Source: Deinococcus gobiensis I-0 (GTDB lineage: Bacteria > Deinococcota > Deinococci > Deinococcales > Deinococcaceae). From it: a stretch of 63,869 nt of DNA. The notes under the pieces are model-generated. The model was given only the letters and a program-made list of their open reading frames with translations, searched no databases and was not told where the DNA came from. Below, in pieces: positions 18,709 through 27,559 of the stretch. The stretch is from NCBI RefSeq assembly GCF_000252445.1, contig NC_017790.1:808001-871869 (forward strand). Reading direction: 5' to 3'. The number at the start of each line of letters is the position of its first letter. Within the stretch, counting starts at the first letter, position 1. The position numbers were made by a program, and so were the translations under genes.

Positions 18709-19913
18709 GCGCTGACGGAGCTCCGGGGACTGAACATGAGCAGGCTCCTGGGCGAGTGCATCTGACCGTAAAGATAGTCGATGAAAGCCCGCCGGTCCTC
18801 GGGACCGGTACGCTCGCGGACCTCGCGCACCGCCTCGTCCCCGAACCAGTAAGACCCGATGAAGGGTCCCCGGAAGGGATAGCTGGCGAACCGCACCCGG
18901 CCCTCGATCCAGGGGCGCTGGCCGTAGCTGTGCTCCTCGAGGTACGCGATAACCCGCGCCTCGGGCCAGTTCTCGCCCATCTGGTACCAGGCGGCGCTCG
19001 TGGCCGTGGCGCTGCGCAGCCGGCGCAGGGCGCGGTGCAGCAGGTCGCCGTCGTCCTCGATCCAGTCGATCAGGTGGACCCCCTGGTCCCCGATCCCTTC
19101 CTGCACGCAGCCGGTGACCGCGTTGGTCGTACACAGCAACACGTCGGCCGTGCTGCGCCCCTGCTCGGCCCAGTCGCGGGTCAGGAGGAGCTGCGTCGAG
19201 TGACCGGGAAAGACCTCGTGCGCGACCAGGTGCTTGAGGGCGGCGCGGGTGAAGCTCAGGTCCACGTTGAGGTCCATCTGGCCCTCGTTGAAGTTGCAGC
19301 GCGCCGTGAAGGGCACGCCCCGCAGGGTGTTCAGGCGCATCTGGTAGTCGCCGGTGGGGTAGATCAGCGCGTCGGTGCGGGCCTGGGCGTCGGCCATGAG
19401 CCGCACGAACTCGGCCTCCAGCCCGTCCGGGGCGATGGCCTGCTCGGTTTCCCAGCGCGCCACCCGCTCGGCCACGCTGCCGTGTTCGTAGCCCGCGCGC
19501 CTCAGCACCCGGTCGATGTCGAGTTTCATGTCCTCGATCTGGTCGGTGGGAATGGGCTGCGCCGGAATACCGATGAGGCCTTCGAGCTTTTCCTTGAAGC
19601 TCAGTTCCTCGCCCTCGAACAGGCGCGCGGCGGTACGCAGCGAACGGAACATGTCCTCCAGGAAGACGCGGCGCGGCCCGGCAGGCAGCTGCGCCGCGTC
19701 GCGTTCGAGTTCGCTGATGGTGTGCTGAACGGCGTCCCAGTCCTCGAAGGCTTCGGGGGCGACCAGGTGGTCACCGAGATAGATGGGCACCAGACCTTCG
19801 CTGTCCAGCACGCCGTGTCCGCGGGACAGGCGGCGCTCGAGCTGATCCATTCCGGTGGTCAGGGCGGTAAGACGGCGGCCGAGATCGTGATCCTGAGGCG
19901 TAGGCATCGTCAT
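18705..19913 (-). CDS. DUF885-like putative metallohydrolase
   Basis: This 402-residue protein carries AHEVFPGHSTQ (zinc-type motif at residues 232-238). It matches the HExxPGH pattern of DUF885 proteins, gluzincin-like putative carboxypeptidases. A downstream Glu in CVQEGIGD could be a further ligand. There is no signal peptide. The ATG at 19913 has AAGGAG at ideal spacing; a second ATG two codons in is possible. It is the first gene of the minus-strand operon DUF885-IclR-M24. A second, longer DUF885 protein is encoded on the other side of the regulatory region, so two members serve one locus. Activity is inferred from the motif only. Confidence 0.8.
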   Translation of the reverse strand: MTMPTPQDHDLGRRLTALTTGMDQLERRLSRGHGVLDSEGLVPIYLGDHLVAPEAFEDWDAVQHTISELERDAAQLPAGPRRVFLEDMFRSLRTAARLFEGEELSFKEKLEGLIGIPAQPIPTDQIEDMKLDIDRVLRRAGYEHGSVAERVARWETEQAIAPDGLEAEFVRLMADAQARTDALIYPTGDYQMRLNTLRGVPFTARCNFNEGQMDLNVDLSFTRAALKHLVAHEVFPGHSTQLLLTRDWAEQGRSTADVLLCTTNAVTGCVQEGIGDQGVHLIDWIEDDGDLLHRALRRLRSATATSAAWYQMGENWPEARVIAYLEEHSYGQRPWIEGRVRFASYPFRGPFIGSYWFGDEAVREVRERTGPEDRRAFIDYLYGQMHSPRSLLMFSPRSSVSA

Positions 19914-19950
19914 ATGGGTTCTCCTTTGGAGTCTCCATCGTAGGGCCTGA

Positions 19951-19999
19951 TTCCACATGACGGAATACCTATCTAGGCAGGCTGTTCCAAAAGGTGGAA
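19951..19999. promoter_or_regulatory. Two TTCC-N7-GGAA inverted repeats, likely IclR operators
   Basis: TTCCACATGACGGAA (19951-19965) and TTCCAAAAGGTGGAA (19985-19999) are two inverted repeats with the same arm and spacing, 34 bases apart. A third half site, TTCCA, occurs at 20070. They lie between the divergent operons, and the IclR gene is in one of them. Binding by that regulator is inference. Confidence 0.6.
19962..19990 (-). promoter_or_regulatory. Candidate promoter of the DUF885-IclR-M24 operon
   Basis: Read on the minus strand, TTGGAA (-35, 19990-19985) and TATTCC (-10, 19967-19962) are 17 bases apart. Each element overlaps one of the two inverted repeats, which would let a bound regulator block RNA polymerase. 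The start codon is ~50 bases downstream. Confidence 0.45.
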
Positions 20000-20017
20000 T
20001 ATTTCTCGCTTCGTGGC

Positions 20018-20047
20018 TTGACTTTGCCCTGACCTACGGCTCACACT
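20018..20047 (+). promoter_or_regulatory. Candidate promoter of the ABC/amino-compound operon
   Basis: TTGACT (20018-20023) is a good -35. The -10 is weak, CACACT at 20042-20047 with 18-base spacing. A half operator TTCCA at 20070 would lie just downstream of the start point. Confidence 0.35.
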
Positions 20048-20120
20048 CGGTGCCAAGCATTACAAGTCGTTCCAGAAAAAGGCCGTGTCAGCACTCCAAG
20101 TCCCCTGTTCAGGAGGTCCC

Positions 20121-21740
20121 ATGAAGTCCAGACCCGTACATCCCCGTTCCGCATCCCGGAAAGCCTCCCTCCTGCTGATGCTTAGTGGCGTTCTGCTCTG
20201 CGGAACTGCGACGGCCCAGCAACGGGGCGGCACGCTCACGGTCGGCCTGAGCTACGACATCGACACGCTCAACGTGTATTCCACCGGTTACCTCGGCGAC
20301 GTGCAGGCCACGGTGGTCGAAGGGCTGCTCGCCCCCGACAAGAACGCCAACTACGTGCCCGTGCTGGCGACCGCCGTGCCCACCCTCAAGAACGGGGGCA
20401 TCAAGCTCAGCGCCGACGGCAAGAAGATGACCATCACCTACAAGCTGCGGCGCGACGTGAAGTGGTCCGACGGCAAGCCTTTCACGAGCGCCGACGTGAA
20501 GTTCACCTGGGAGGCCATCAAGAACCCCAAGTTCACGGCCGAGTCCAAGGACGGCAGCGACGACATCGAGTCCATCACGACGCCCGACGCCTATACGGCG
20601 GTCGTCAACTACAAGCGGGTGGCCCCCGACTACGCCAGCACCCTGTTCACCTTCGGCATCTTCCCCAAGCACGCCCTGGAAGGCAAGGACCTCAACACCG
20701 ACGTATACAACGAAAAACCGCTGGGCACCGGGCCGTTCAAGGTCAAGGAGTTCCGCCGGGGCCAGTACGTGATCGTCGAGCGCAACCCGTACTACTGGCG
20801 CAAGGACAGCAAGGGCGTGCAGCTGCCCTACCTCGACCAGATCGTGTTCAAGATCATCCCGGACAGCAACACCCTGGTCACGCAGCTCAAGTCCGGCGAA
20901 ATCCAGATGACGTCTTCGGTGCCCTACGCCCAGGTCACGCAGCTCGACGCCGTGCCGGGCATGAACATCGTCAAGAACAACGTCCTGAGCTGGCAGCACC
21001 TCGACTTCAACTTCAAGGGGCCGGCCTCGCTGCGCGACCTGAACGTCCGGCAGGCCTTCGCCTACGCCATCAACAAGTCGGCCATCTCCAAGGCGCTCGG
21101 CGGCTACCCGGTGCCGCTCGACACGGTGGTCGTGCCCGTGTTCGCCGCGAGCAACAAGAACGTGCCGAAGTACCCCTACGACCCGGCCAAGGCCCGGGCG
21201 CTGCTCGACGCGGCGGGCTACAAGCCCGGCCCTGACGGCATCCGTGCCAAGAACGGCGAGCGCCTGAGCTACAAGATTCTGGTGCAGGCCGGGCGCGCCA
21301 ACGACGAACTCGCCCAGCAGGTCATCATCGGCAGCCTCAAGGCGGTCGGAATCGAACTCGTGCCCGACAACAAGACCGGGGTGGCCTTCCGCGAAGCGCG
21401 CTACAAGGGCGGCTACGACGTGTTCTACAGCGGCTGGATCACCAGCGCCGACCCGGTCTACAGCGTCTTTTTCAAGACGGGCGGCGTGAACAACGGCCAG
21501 GGCTTCAGCAACGCCCGCATCGACGCGCTGCTCGACCGCGCCGAGAACACCCTCGACCCGGACATCCAGAAAAAGGCGCTCATGGACTTCCAGGTCGAGC
21601 TCATGCGCCAGCTCCCGACCATTCCGGTCACCTCCAACCTGTCGGTGATCGCCGTGACCGACAAGCTGGGCAACTTCGTCCCGAACCCGACGAACATGAC
21701 CAACTTCGTGGACACGAGCCGCTGGTACCTCAAGAAGTGA
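20121..21740 (+). CDS. ABC transporter substrate-binding protein, peptide/OppA type
   Basis: This 539-residue family-5 extracellular solute-binding protein begins with ATG behind AGGAGG. It carries a signal peptide with a basic N-region (residues ~1-33, cleavage near TATAQ). Family signatures are RGGTLTVGLSYDIDTLN, YKLRRDVKWSDGKPFTSADVKFT, PLGTGPFKVKEF and the RNPYYWR block. Such proteins deliver peptides, amino compounds or opines to a DppBC permease, which the next two genes encode. No ATPase gene follows in this operon. The ligand is unknown, but the enzymes downstream suggest a peptide- or imine-like nitrogenous compound. Confidence 0.92.
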   Translation: MKSRPVHPRSASRKASLLLMLSGVLLCGTATAQQRGGTLTVGLSYDIDTLNVYSTGYLGDVQATVVEGLLAPDKNANYVPVLATAVPTLKNGGIKLSADGKKMTITYKLRRDVKWSDGKPFTSADVKFTWEAIKNPKFTAESKDGSDDIESITTPDAYTAVVNYKRVAPDYASTLFTFGIFPKHALEGKDLNTDVYNEKPLGTGPFKVKEFRRGQYVIVERNPYYWRKDSKGVQLPYLDQIVFKIIPDSNTLVTQLKSGEIQMTSSVPYAQVTQLDAVPGMNIVKNNVLSWQHLDFNFKGPASLRDLNVRQAFAYAINKSAISKALGGYPVPLDTVVVPVFAASNKNVPKYPYDPAKARALLDAAGYKPGPDGIRAKNGERLSYKILVQAGRANDELAQQVIIGSLKAVGIELVPDNKTGVAFREARYKGGYDVFYSGWITSADPVYSVFFKTGGVNNGQGFSNARIDALLDRAENTLDPDIQKKALMDFQVELMRQLPTIPVTSNLSVIAVTDKLGNFVPNPTNMTNFVDTSRWYLKK

Positions 21741-21795
21741 GCCGCCGGGGGGAGGCCGCCCACGCGCGCTTCCCCCGGGCCGAGGGAGCCTGACC

Positions 21796-22749
21796 TTGAA
21801 CCTGAACTACCTGATCAAACGGACGCTGGGCACCATTCCCCTGCTGCTGGGCGTGTCGCTGCTGCTCTTCGGCGTGCTGCACCTGGCTCCGGGCACCCCG
21901 ATGGACGTGTACGCCGACAACCCCAGCGTGTCCCAGGAGGCCCTGGACCAGATGAAGGTCGCCCTGGGCCTCGACCAGCCGCTGCCCGTGCAGTACACGA
22001 AATGGGTGACGGCCTTCGTGTCCGGGGAATGGGGCTACTCCATCCGCACGGCGCGTCCGGTCACGACCGAGATCGCCGAGCGGCTGTGGCCGACTGTGCT
22101 GCTGGGCGGGTCGAGCTTCCTGCTGGCCCTGCTCGTCGCCGTGCCGCTGGGCATCCTGAGCGCCGTGCGCCGCTACTCGTCGGTGGACTACGGCATCACG
22201 TTCATGTCCTTCCTGGGCATCAGCATGCCGGTGTTCTGGCTGGCGCTGATGCTGCAACTGCTGTTCTCGGTCCACTGGCGCATCCTGCCGTCGGCCGGCA
22301 TGCAGACCATCGGGGACGGTTCGCTGCCCGACCTGCTGCGCCACCTGCTGATGCCCGCGCTGATCCTGGCTTTCGCCAGCGTCGCGGGCTGGAGCCGCTA
22401 CATGCGGTCGAGCATGGTCGAGGTCCTGAGCCAGGACTACGTGCGCACCGCCAAGGCCAAGGGCCTGACCGAGCGCAAGGTGGTGTACCGCCACGCGCTG
22501 CGCAACGCCCTGATTCCCGTCATCACGGTGGTCGCGCTGGATTTCGCGGGAATTCTGGCGGGCGCGGTCATCACCGAGACGATCTTCGCCTGGCCGGGCA
22601 TCGGCCGCCTGTTCATCGAGAGCATGAACGGGCGCGACTACCCCGTACTGATGGCCCTGATGATGCTCGGTTCCTTCGCGCTGGTCGTCAGCAACGTGCT
22701 GGCCGACCTGGCCTACGCCGCCGCCGACCCAAGGATCCGCTATGACTGA
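21796..22749 (+). CDS. ABC transporter permease, DppB type
   Basis: This 317-residue inner-membrane permease has the DppB layout: a first helix at residues ~10-30, an extracytoplasmic segment with FVSGEWGYSIR, then five further helices. The EAA coupling loop around residues 215-245 reads DYVRTAKAKGLTERKVVYRHALRNALIP. TTG is the start, behind GGGAG. It overlaps the next gene by 8 bases. Confidence 0.92.
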   Translation: MNLNYLIKRTLGTIPLLLGVSLLLFGVLHLAPGTPMDVYADNPSVSQEALDQMKVALGLDQPLPVQYTKWVTAFVSGEWGYSIRTARPVTTEIAERLWPTVLLGGSSFLLALLVAVPLGILSAVRRYSSVDYGITFMSFLGISMPVFWLALMLQLLFSVHWRILPSAGMQTIGDGSLPDLLRHLLMPALILAFASVAGWSRYMRSSMVEVLSQDYVRTAKAKGLTERKVVYRHALRNALIPVITVVALDFAGILAGAVITETIFAWPGIGRLFIESMNGRDYPVLMALMMLGSFALVVSNVLADLAYAAADPRIRYD

Positions 22750-23641
22750 CCCCGCCCTGCCGGGCCACGCGCCCGCCCCGGCCGCCCCGCGCCGGTCCCA
22801 CGACACGCCCTGGCACCGCTTCCTGCGTCAGTTCCTCAAGCACCGGCTCGCCCTCGTGAGCCTCGGGGTGCTGCTCGTGCTGGGCCTGCTGGCGATCCTC
22901 GCGCCGCACCTGACGCCCTACACCTTCGACGGGCAGGACCTGGAGATCATCGGCACGCCGCAGCCGCCCAGCCACGCGCACCCGATGGGCACCGACGAGC
23001 TGGGCCGCGACGCCTTCACGCGGGTGCTGTACGGCGCGCGCATCTCGCTGGCGGTCGGCATCAGCAGCGCGCTCATCGCGACCCTGCTGGGGACCCTCGT
23101 GGGCGCGCTCTCGGGCTACTACCGGGGCTGGACCGACACGCTGCTCATGCGCCTGACGGACGTGGTGCTGTCCATTCCGCTGCTGCCCCTGGTCATCCTG
23201 GTCAGCGGCATGATCCGCCCGAGCGTGACCCTGCTCGTGTGCATCATCGGGGCGCTGGGCTGGATGGGCACCGCCCGCCTGATCCGGGGCCAGTTCATGA
23301 GCCTGCGCGAGCGCGAGTACGTCGAGGCCAGCCGGGCGCTGGGCGGCAGCCACGGCCGCATCATGTTCCGCCACATCCTGCCCAACGCCCTGGGGCCGGT
23401 GGTCGTGTCCACGACCCTGGCGGTGGGCGGGGCGATCATGCTCGAAAGCGCGCTGAGCTTCCTGGGCCTGGGCGTCCAGCCGCCGACCCCCACCTGGGGC
23501 AACCTGCTGAACTCCGCGAGCCAGTGGCTCCAGGGCGCGCCGTGGCTGGCCGTCTTCCCGGGACTGATGATCCTCGTGACCGTGCTGGCCGTCAACTTCC
23601 TGGGCGACGGACTGCGCGACGCCCTCGACCCCCGCTCCTGA
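22742..23641 (+). CDS. ABC transporter permease, DppC type
   Basis: This 299-residue permease forms the heterodimer with the preceding DppB-type protein. It has the typical cytoplasmic N-terminus (WHRFLRQFLKHRLAL), HPMGTDELGRDAFTRVLYGARISL, six helices in total and the EAA loop REREYVEASRALGGS ending HILPNALGP. No DppD/DppF ATPase gene follows, unlike the parallel island at 47-60 kb. Confidence 0.92.
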   Translation: MTDPALPGHAPAPAAPRRSHDTPWHRFLRQFLKHRLALVSLGVLLVLGLLAILAPHLTPYTFDGQDLEIIGTPQPPSHAHPMGTDELGRDAFTRVLYGARISLAVGISSALIATLLGTLVGALSGYYRGWTDTLLMRLTDVVLSIPLLPLVILVSGMIRPSVTLLVCIIGALGWMGTARLIRGQFMSLREREYVEASRALGGSHGRIMFRHILPNALGPVVVSTTLAVGGAIMLESALSFLGLGVQPPTPTWGNLLNSASQWLQGAPWLAVFPGLMILVTVLAVNFLGDGLRDALDPRS

Positions 23642-23700
23642 CCCTGCGGGTTCCCCTTCCCCTTCGCCTCGCCTGATCCACCGCGTCAAAGGAAACAACC

Positions 23701-24780
23701 ATGAAGATCACCATCATTGGGGCCGGCGCCATCGGCGGCCTCGCGGGCGCCTACATGTCCGCCCAGGGCCACGACGTCACCCTCACCGACCGCTGGGCCG
23801 AGCATATCGACGCCCTCAAGAGGGACGGCCTGCGCACCGACGGCGTGCGCGGCGAGCGGCACTTCGGGGTCAAGGCCCTGCACCCCCACGAACTGACCGG
23901 TCCCCTCGAATGCGTCATGATCGCCACCAAGTCGCAGCACAGCCTGGAGGCCCTGGAAAGCGTACTGCCCCTGTTCGGGCCGGACACCTTCGTCGTGTCC
24001 TACCAGAACGGCTTCAACGAGCCCGACCTCATCGCGCGTCTGCAAGCGGCCGGGCTGGGCGGGGCCGAGCGGGTCATGGGCAGCATCCCCAACTACGGCG
24101 GCGCACTCGTGGACCCCGGTCACATCGAGTTCGTCCACGAAGGCCCCATCCAGCTCGGGGAGATGACCGGCGAGCGCACGCCCCGGCTGCTCGAACTGGC
24201 GAAGTGCCTGGAGGCCCTGACCGAGGTGCAGCTTTCGGACAACATCTGGGGCCAGATCTGGGCCAAGGAGGTCTACAGCGCGCAGGTGGTGTTCAGCGCC
24301 CTGGTCAACGCGCCCATCACCGAGAGCCTGGGCAACGAGCGCTACGCCCGCGTGGCCGGGGCGGTGGTGCGCGAGGCCCTGGAAATCGCGGAGGCCAACG
24401 GCATCCAGGTCGAGGCCTTCGACTTCTTCGACCCGGCGAACTACAAGCCCGGCACGGCCCAGGAAACGCAAAAGCTCCTCGACAACATCGCCCACGCCAT
24501 CTGGCTGCTCAAGAAGGACCAGAAACCGCAGACCCATACCTTCAAGAAACGCGGCAGCGGCATCTGGTGGGACATCGTGTACCGCAACCGCCCCAGCGAG
24601 GTGCGCTCCAGCAACGGCAAACTCATCGATTTCGGCCAGCGGGTCGGGGCCGACACCCGGCTCAACGCGAGGATGTGCGAGATGATCTACGAGATAGAAG
24701 GCGGGCAGCGCGAGCTGGGCTTCCACAACTACGACGAGCTCGAACAGTACGTCCAGAGCCTCGGCAAGGCGCTGCCATGA
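23701..24780 (+). CDS. Ketopantoate reductase (PanE/ApbA)-like oxidoreductase
   Basis: This 359-residue protein has an N-terminal NAD(P)-binding fold (GAGAIGGLAGAYM), QNGFNEPDL in the central region and the helical C-terminal domain with NIWGQIWAKEV, which holds the family lysine. Within catabolic operons such proteins are usually not pantothenate enzymes but reduce or oxidise 2-keto/2-hydroxy acids or imines. A related 350-residue copy is in the second island (54744-55796). The C-terminal stretch FKKRGSGIWWDIVYRNRPSEV differs from true PanE, where a Ser/Glu pair binds pantoate, so another substrate is likely. It overlaps the next start by ATGA. Confidence 0.88.
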   Translation: MKITIIGAGAIGGLAGAYMSAQGHDVTLTDRWAEHIDALKRDGLRTDGVRGERHFGVKALHPHELTGPLECVMIATKSQHSLEALESVLPLFGPDTFVVSYQNGFNEPDLIARLQAAGLGGAERVMGSIPNYGGALVDPGHIEFVHEGPIQLGEMTGERTPRLLELAKCLEALTEVQLSDNIWGQIWAKEVYSAQVVFSALVNAPITESLGNERYARVAGAVVREALEIAEANGIQVEAFDFFDPANYKPGTAQETQKLLDNIAHAIWLLKKDQKPQTHTFKKRGSGIWWDIVYRNRPSEVRSSNGKLIDFGQRVGADTRLNARMCEMIYEIEGGQRELGFHNYDELEQYVQSLGKALP

Positions 24781-25928
24781 GCGCGCCCGCCAAACTGGGG
24801 GTCGGCGTGATCGGCGCGCACGCCTGGGCCGAATCCGCGCACCTGCCCGGCTACGCCGCCCACGACCGGGTGGACCTCGTGGCGATCTGCGACACGGTGC
24901 CCGAGCGGGCGCAGCGCCTCGCCGAGCGCTTCGGCGTGCGCCGGGTCTACACCGATCACCGCGACCTGCTGGCCGACTCCGAGGTGCAGATGGTGGACGT
25001 GTGCACCCCCACTGAGACGCACCTGCCCCTGAGCCTGGCCGCCATCGCCGCCGGCAAGCACGTCCTGAGCGAGAAGCCGCTGGCCCACGACGCCGCCGAC
25101 GCCTTCATGGCCGCCCGCAAGGCGCGCGAGGCGGGCGTGCGGACCAAGCTCGGCTTCACCTTCCGCTACTCGCCCGCCATCCGGCAGATCCACCGCTGGA
25201 TCCGGGACGGCACGCTGGGCGAGATCTACCACGTGCACGGCCTGGAACAGAACAGCCAGTTCCTCGACCCGCACTACCCGCTGCGGCAGGTGCCCAGCGG
25301 CGCGGATTTCGCCCAGCTCATCCCCTCCTCGGTGGTGGGCTACGGCTCGCACCTGCTGGACCTCGTGCGCTGGTGCGCGGGCGAGTACCGCAGCGTCATC
25401 GGCAGCATGAGCAACTTCGTGCCGCGCCGCGTGGTGCGCGGCTACGGCGAGGCCCTTCAGGACATCCGGGTCGAGGACGGCACGGTCGCGCTGGCCGAAT
25501 TCGAGAGCGGCGCGCAGGGCATCCTGCAGACGAGTTACGTCGCCGTCGGCAACTACCCCGGTGTCGAGCTGCGGGTCTACGGCAGCAAGGGAGCGGCCGT
25601 GGCGCGGCTGGTCGAGGAAAACGGGGTGGCCGAGACGCTGCGCTTCGCCACCGCCGAGCAGGTCGAGTTCCGGGACGTGGCCCTGCCCGAGTCGGCCTAC
25701 CCGCCCGGCACCACGCTGCATACCCCCTGGCCGGAGCTGTATTACCGCAACCTCGTGCGGCATTTCGTGGACGAGATCCTGGACGGCACGCCCGAGGAAT
25801 GCACCTTCTACGACGGGGCCAAGAGCCAGGAGGTCGTGAACGCCATCGTGCAGTCGGCCACCGGGCGCCGCTGGGTGGACCTGCCGCTGTACCCCGAGGA
25901 ACACGCCGAATCGGCGGCGGCCCTGTGA
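24777..25928 (+). CDS. Gfo/Idh/MocA-family oxidoreductase
   Basis: This 383-residue NAD(P)-dependent oxidoreductase has an N-terminal Rossmann fold (VGVIGAHAWAESAHLPGY), the family strand VDVCTPTETHLPL and the active-site EKPLA (Lys). The C-terminal beta-sheet domain includes YGSHLLDLVRW. Members oxidise sugars or cyclitols or reduce related compounds. Being coupled by 4-base overlaps to a PanE-like and a DUF885 gene, it likely works on a polar group of the imported substrate. The substrate cannot be read from the sequence. Confidence 0.9.
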   Translation: MSAPAKLGVGVIGAHAWAESAHLPGYAAHDRVDLVAICDTVPERAQRLAERFGVRRVYTDHRDLLADSEVQMVDVCTPTETHLPLSLAAIAAGKHVLSEKPLAHDAADAFMAARKAREAGVRTKLGFTFRYSPAIRQIHRWIRDGTLGEIYHVHGLEQNSQFLDPHYPLRQVPSGADFAQLIPSSVVGYGSHLLDLVRWCAGEYRSVIGSMSNFVPRRVVRGYGEALQDIRVEDGTVALAEFESGAQGILQTSYVAVGNYPGVELRVYGSKGAAVARLVEENGVAETLRFATAEQVEFRDVALPESAYPPGTTLHTPWPELYYRNLVRHFVDEILDGTPEECTFYDGAKSQEVVNAIVQSATGRRWVDLPLYPEEHAESAAAL

Positions 25929-27559
25929 CCTCGCCGTCCGCGCTCGTTGACCGCTATCTGGCGGTCCACGGGCAGTTCCGGCCGGTGGACCTGACCTTCA
26001 TGGGGTTGCCCGGCCACGACCACCGCCTGCCCCCGGCCGGCCCGGAGGTGGAGGCGCAGGAGCGCGGGGCGCTGGAGGCGCTGCGGGCCGAGCTGGCCCC
26101 GGAGCTGCCGGGGGCCGCCGCCCTGTCTGCGGGCGAGCGGCTGGACCTGCGGCTGCTGGACGGCCAGCTGCGCCACCTGCTGGCCGAGCTGGAGCGTGCG
26201 CCGAGGTGGCGCAACCCCGCCTGGTATACCGGCGAGGCCGCCTTCGGGATCATCTCGCTGCTGCTGCCCCGCCCCGGCGGATCGCCGCAGGAGCTGCGCG
26301 CGGCGCTGCTGGGCCGCCTGAACGACCTGCCCCGGTTCTTTGCCGAGGCGGCCGGGCAGCTCGGGGCCGCCGCCCTGCCCGCCGACTGGGCGTTCCGTGC
26401 GGCGCAGGAGGCCGGCGCCTTGGCGCAGTTCCTGGGTGCGGAGCTGTGGCTGCACCCCGACGTGCCCCGCGACCCGGAACTCGTCGTGGCGGCCAAACAG
26501 GGCGCGGAGGCGGCCACGCACCTGGCTACCCTGCTGCGCGGCCCCCTGGCCGGGCGCGCCGACGTGCCGGTGGCCTGCGGTGAGGCCCATCTGGACTTCC
26601 TGATGCGGGAGGTCCACGGCCTGCCCTTCGGTCCCCGCGAGGCCCTGGCGCGCGCCGAGGCGGCCTTCGGGCGCCTGAGTGCCGAACTCGCCGAGGACGC
26701 GCGGGCCTTCGGGCAGGACTGGCGGGAGGTGCTGCGCGGGCTGGACGCCGTACGCCCCGACCCCGAGGCCCTGGTCGCCACCTACGAGCACTGGCACCGC
26801 GAGGCCCTGCGGGCGGCCGAGGCCTGCGGGCTGGTCACGGGGGCGCGGGACTACGCCCTGTCCTTCGTGCCCATGCCCGCCTGGGCGCGCGAGGTGTCCA
26901 GGGAGCTGTATTTCCTGTTCTACCGCTCGCCGGCCGCCGGGCGCGCCGGAACGGGCAGCGTGTACTGGGTGACCCAGGACGGGCCGCCGCCCAGCGTCAG
27001 CTTCATCAAGCTCGTCCACGCCGTCCACCACGGGTCGGTCGGGCACCACACGCAGAACGCCTTCGCCCGCCAGGCCCCGTCGCGGCTGGCCCGGCTCGGC
27101 GGGACCGACGGCGCGCTGGGCCTGGTGTTCCTGAGTTCCGGCACGGCGGTCGAGGGCTGGGCCTGCTACGCCGAGGACCTGCTGCTCGAAGCGCCCGGTT
27201 TTTACACCCCCGAAGAGGCCCTGCTGCTCAAGAGTTTCGAGCGGCGCAACGCGGCCTGCTGCATTGCCGACCTGCGCCTGCACCTGGGCGACTGGACGCT
27301 GGACGGGATGCGCGAGTACTACCGCTCGGAGGTGGGCTTTCCCGAGGCCCGCATCTGGGCCGAGAGCACCCGCAACAGCATGCTGCCCGCCACCCGCCTG
27401 ATGTACTGGCTGGGCACCGAACAGATCCGGGCGCTGCGCTCCGGCGAGGCCGAGCGCCCCCGCGCCGTCCACGACTGGCTGCTGGCGCACGGCCACGCCC
27501 CGGTCCACTGGCTGATCCCCACTCCCCCCCTTCCCGCCCCTTCCGGAGGCCCCTCGTGA
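25925..27559 (+). CDS. DUF885 family protein with altered metal motif
   Basis: This 544-residue protein has the length and helical layout of DUF885 putative metallopeptidases. Where the family has HExxPGHH it reads HHGSVGHHTQ (residues 368-375), so the catalytic-type Glu is replaced by His. A later Glu in GTAVEGWACYAED and the C-terminal NSMLPATRLMYW block are kept. It may bind metal differently or have a non-peptidase role. GTG start overlaps the Gfo/Idh stop, and its own stop overlaps the RraA-like start. A shorter DUF885-like protein with an intact motif is encoded at 18705-19913. Confidence 0.82.
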   Translation: MTSPSALVDRYLAVHGQFRPVDLTFMGLPGHDHRLPPAGPEVEAQERGALEALRAELAPELPGAAALSAGERLDLRLLDGQLRHLLAELERAPRWRNPAWYTGEAAFGIISLLLPRPGGSPQELRAALLGRLNDLPRFFAEAAGQLGAAALPADWAFRAAQEAGALAQFLGAELWLHPDVPRDPELVVAAKQGAEAATHLATLLRGPLAGRADVPVACGEAHLDFLMREVHGLPFGPREALARAEAAFGRLSAELAEDARAFGQDWREVLRGLDAVRPDPEALVATYEHWHREALRAAEACGLVTGARDYALSFVPMPAWAREVSRELYFLFYRSPAAGRAGTGSVYWVTQDGPPPSVSFIKLVHAVHHGSVGHHTQNAFARQAPSRLARLGGTDGALGLVFLSSGTAVEGWACYAEDLLLEAPGFYTPEEALLLKSFERRNAACCIADLRLHLGDWTLDGMREYYRSEVGFPEARIWAESTRNSMLPATRLMYWLGTEQIRALRSGEAERPRAVHDWLLAHGHAPVHWLIPTPPLPAPSGGPS

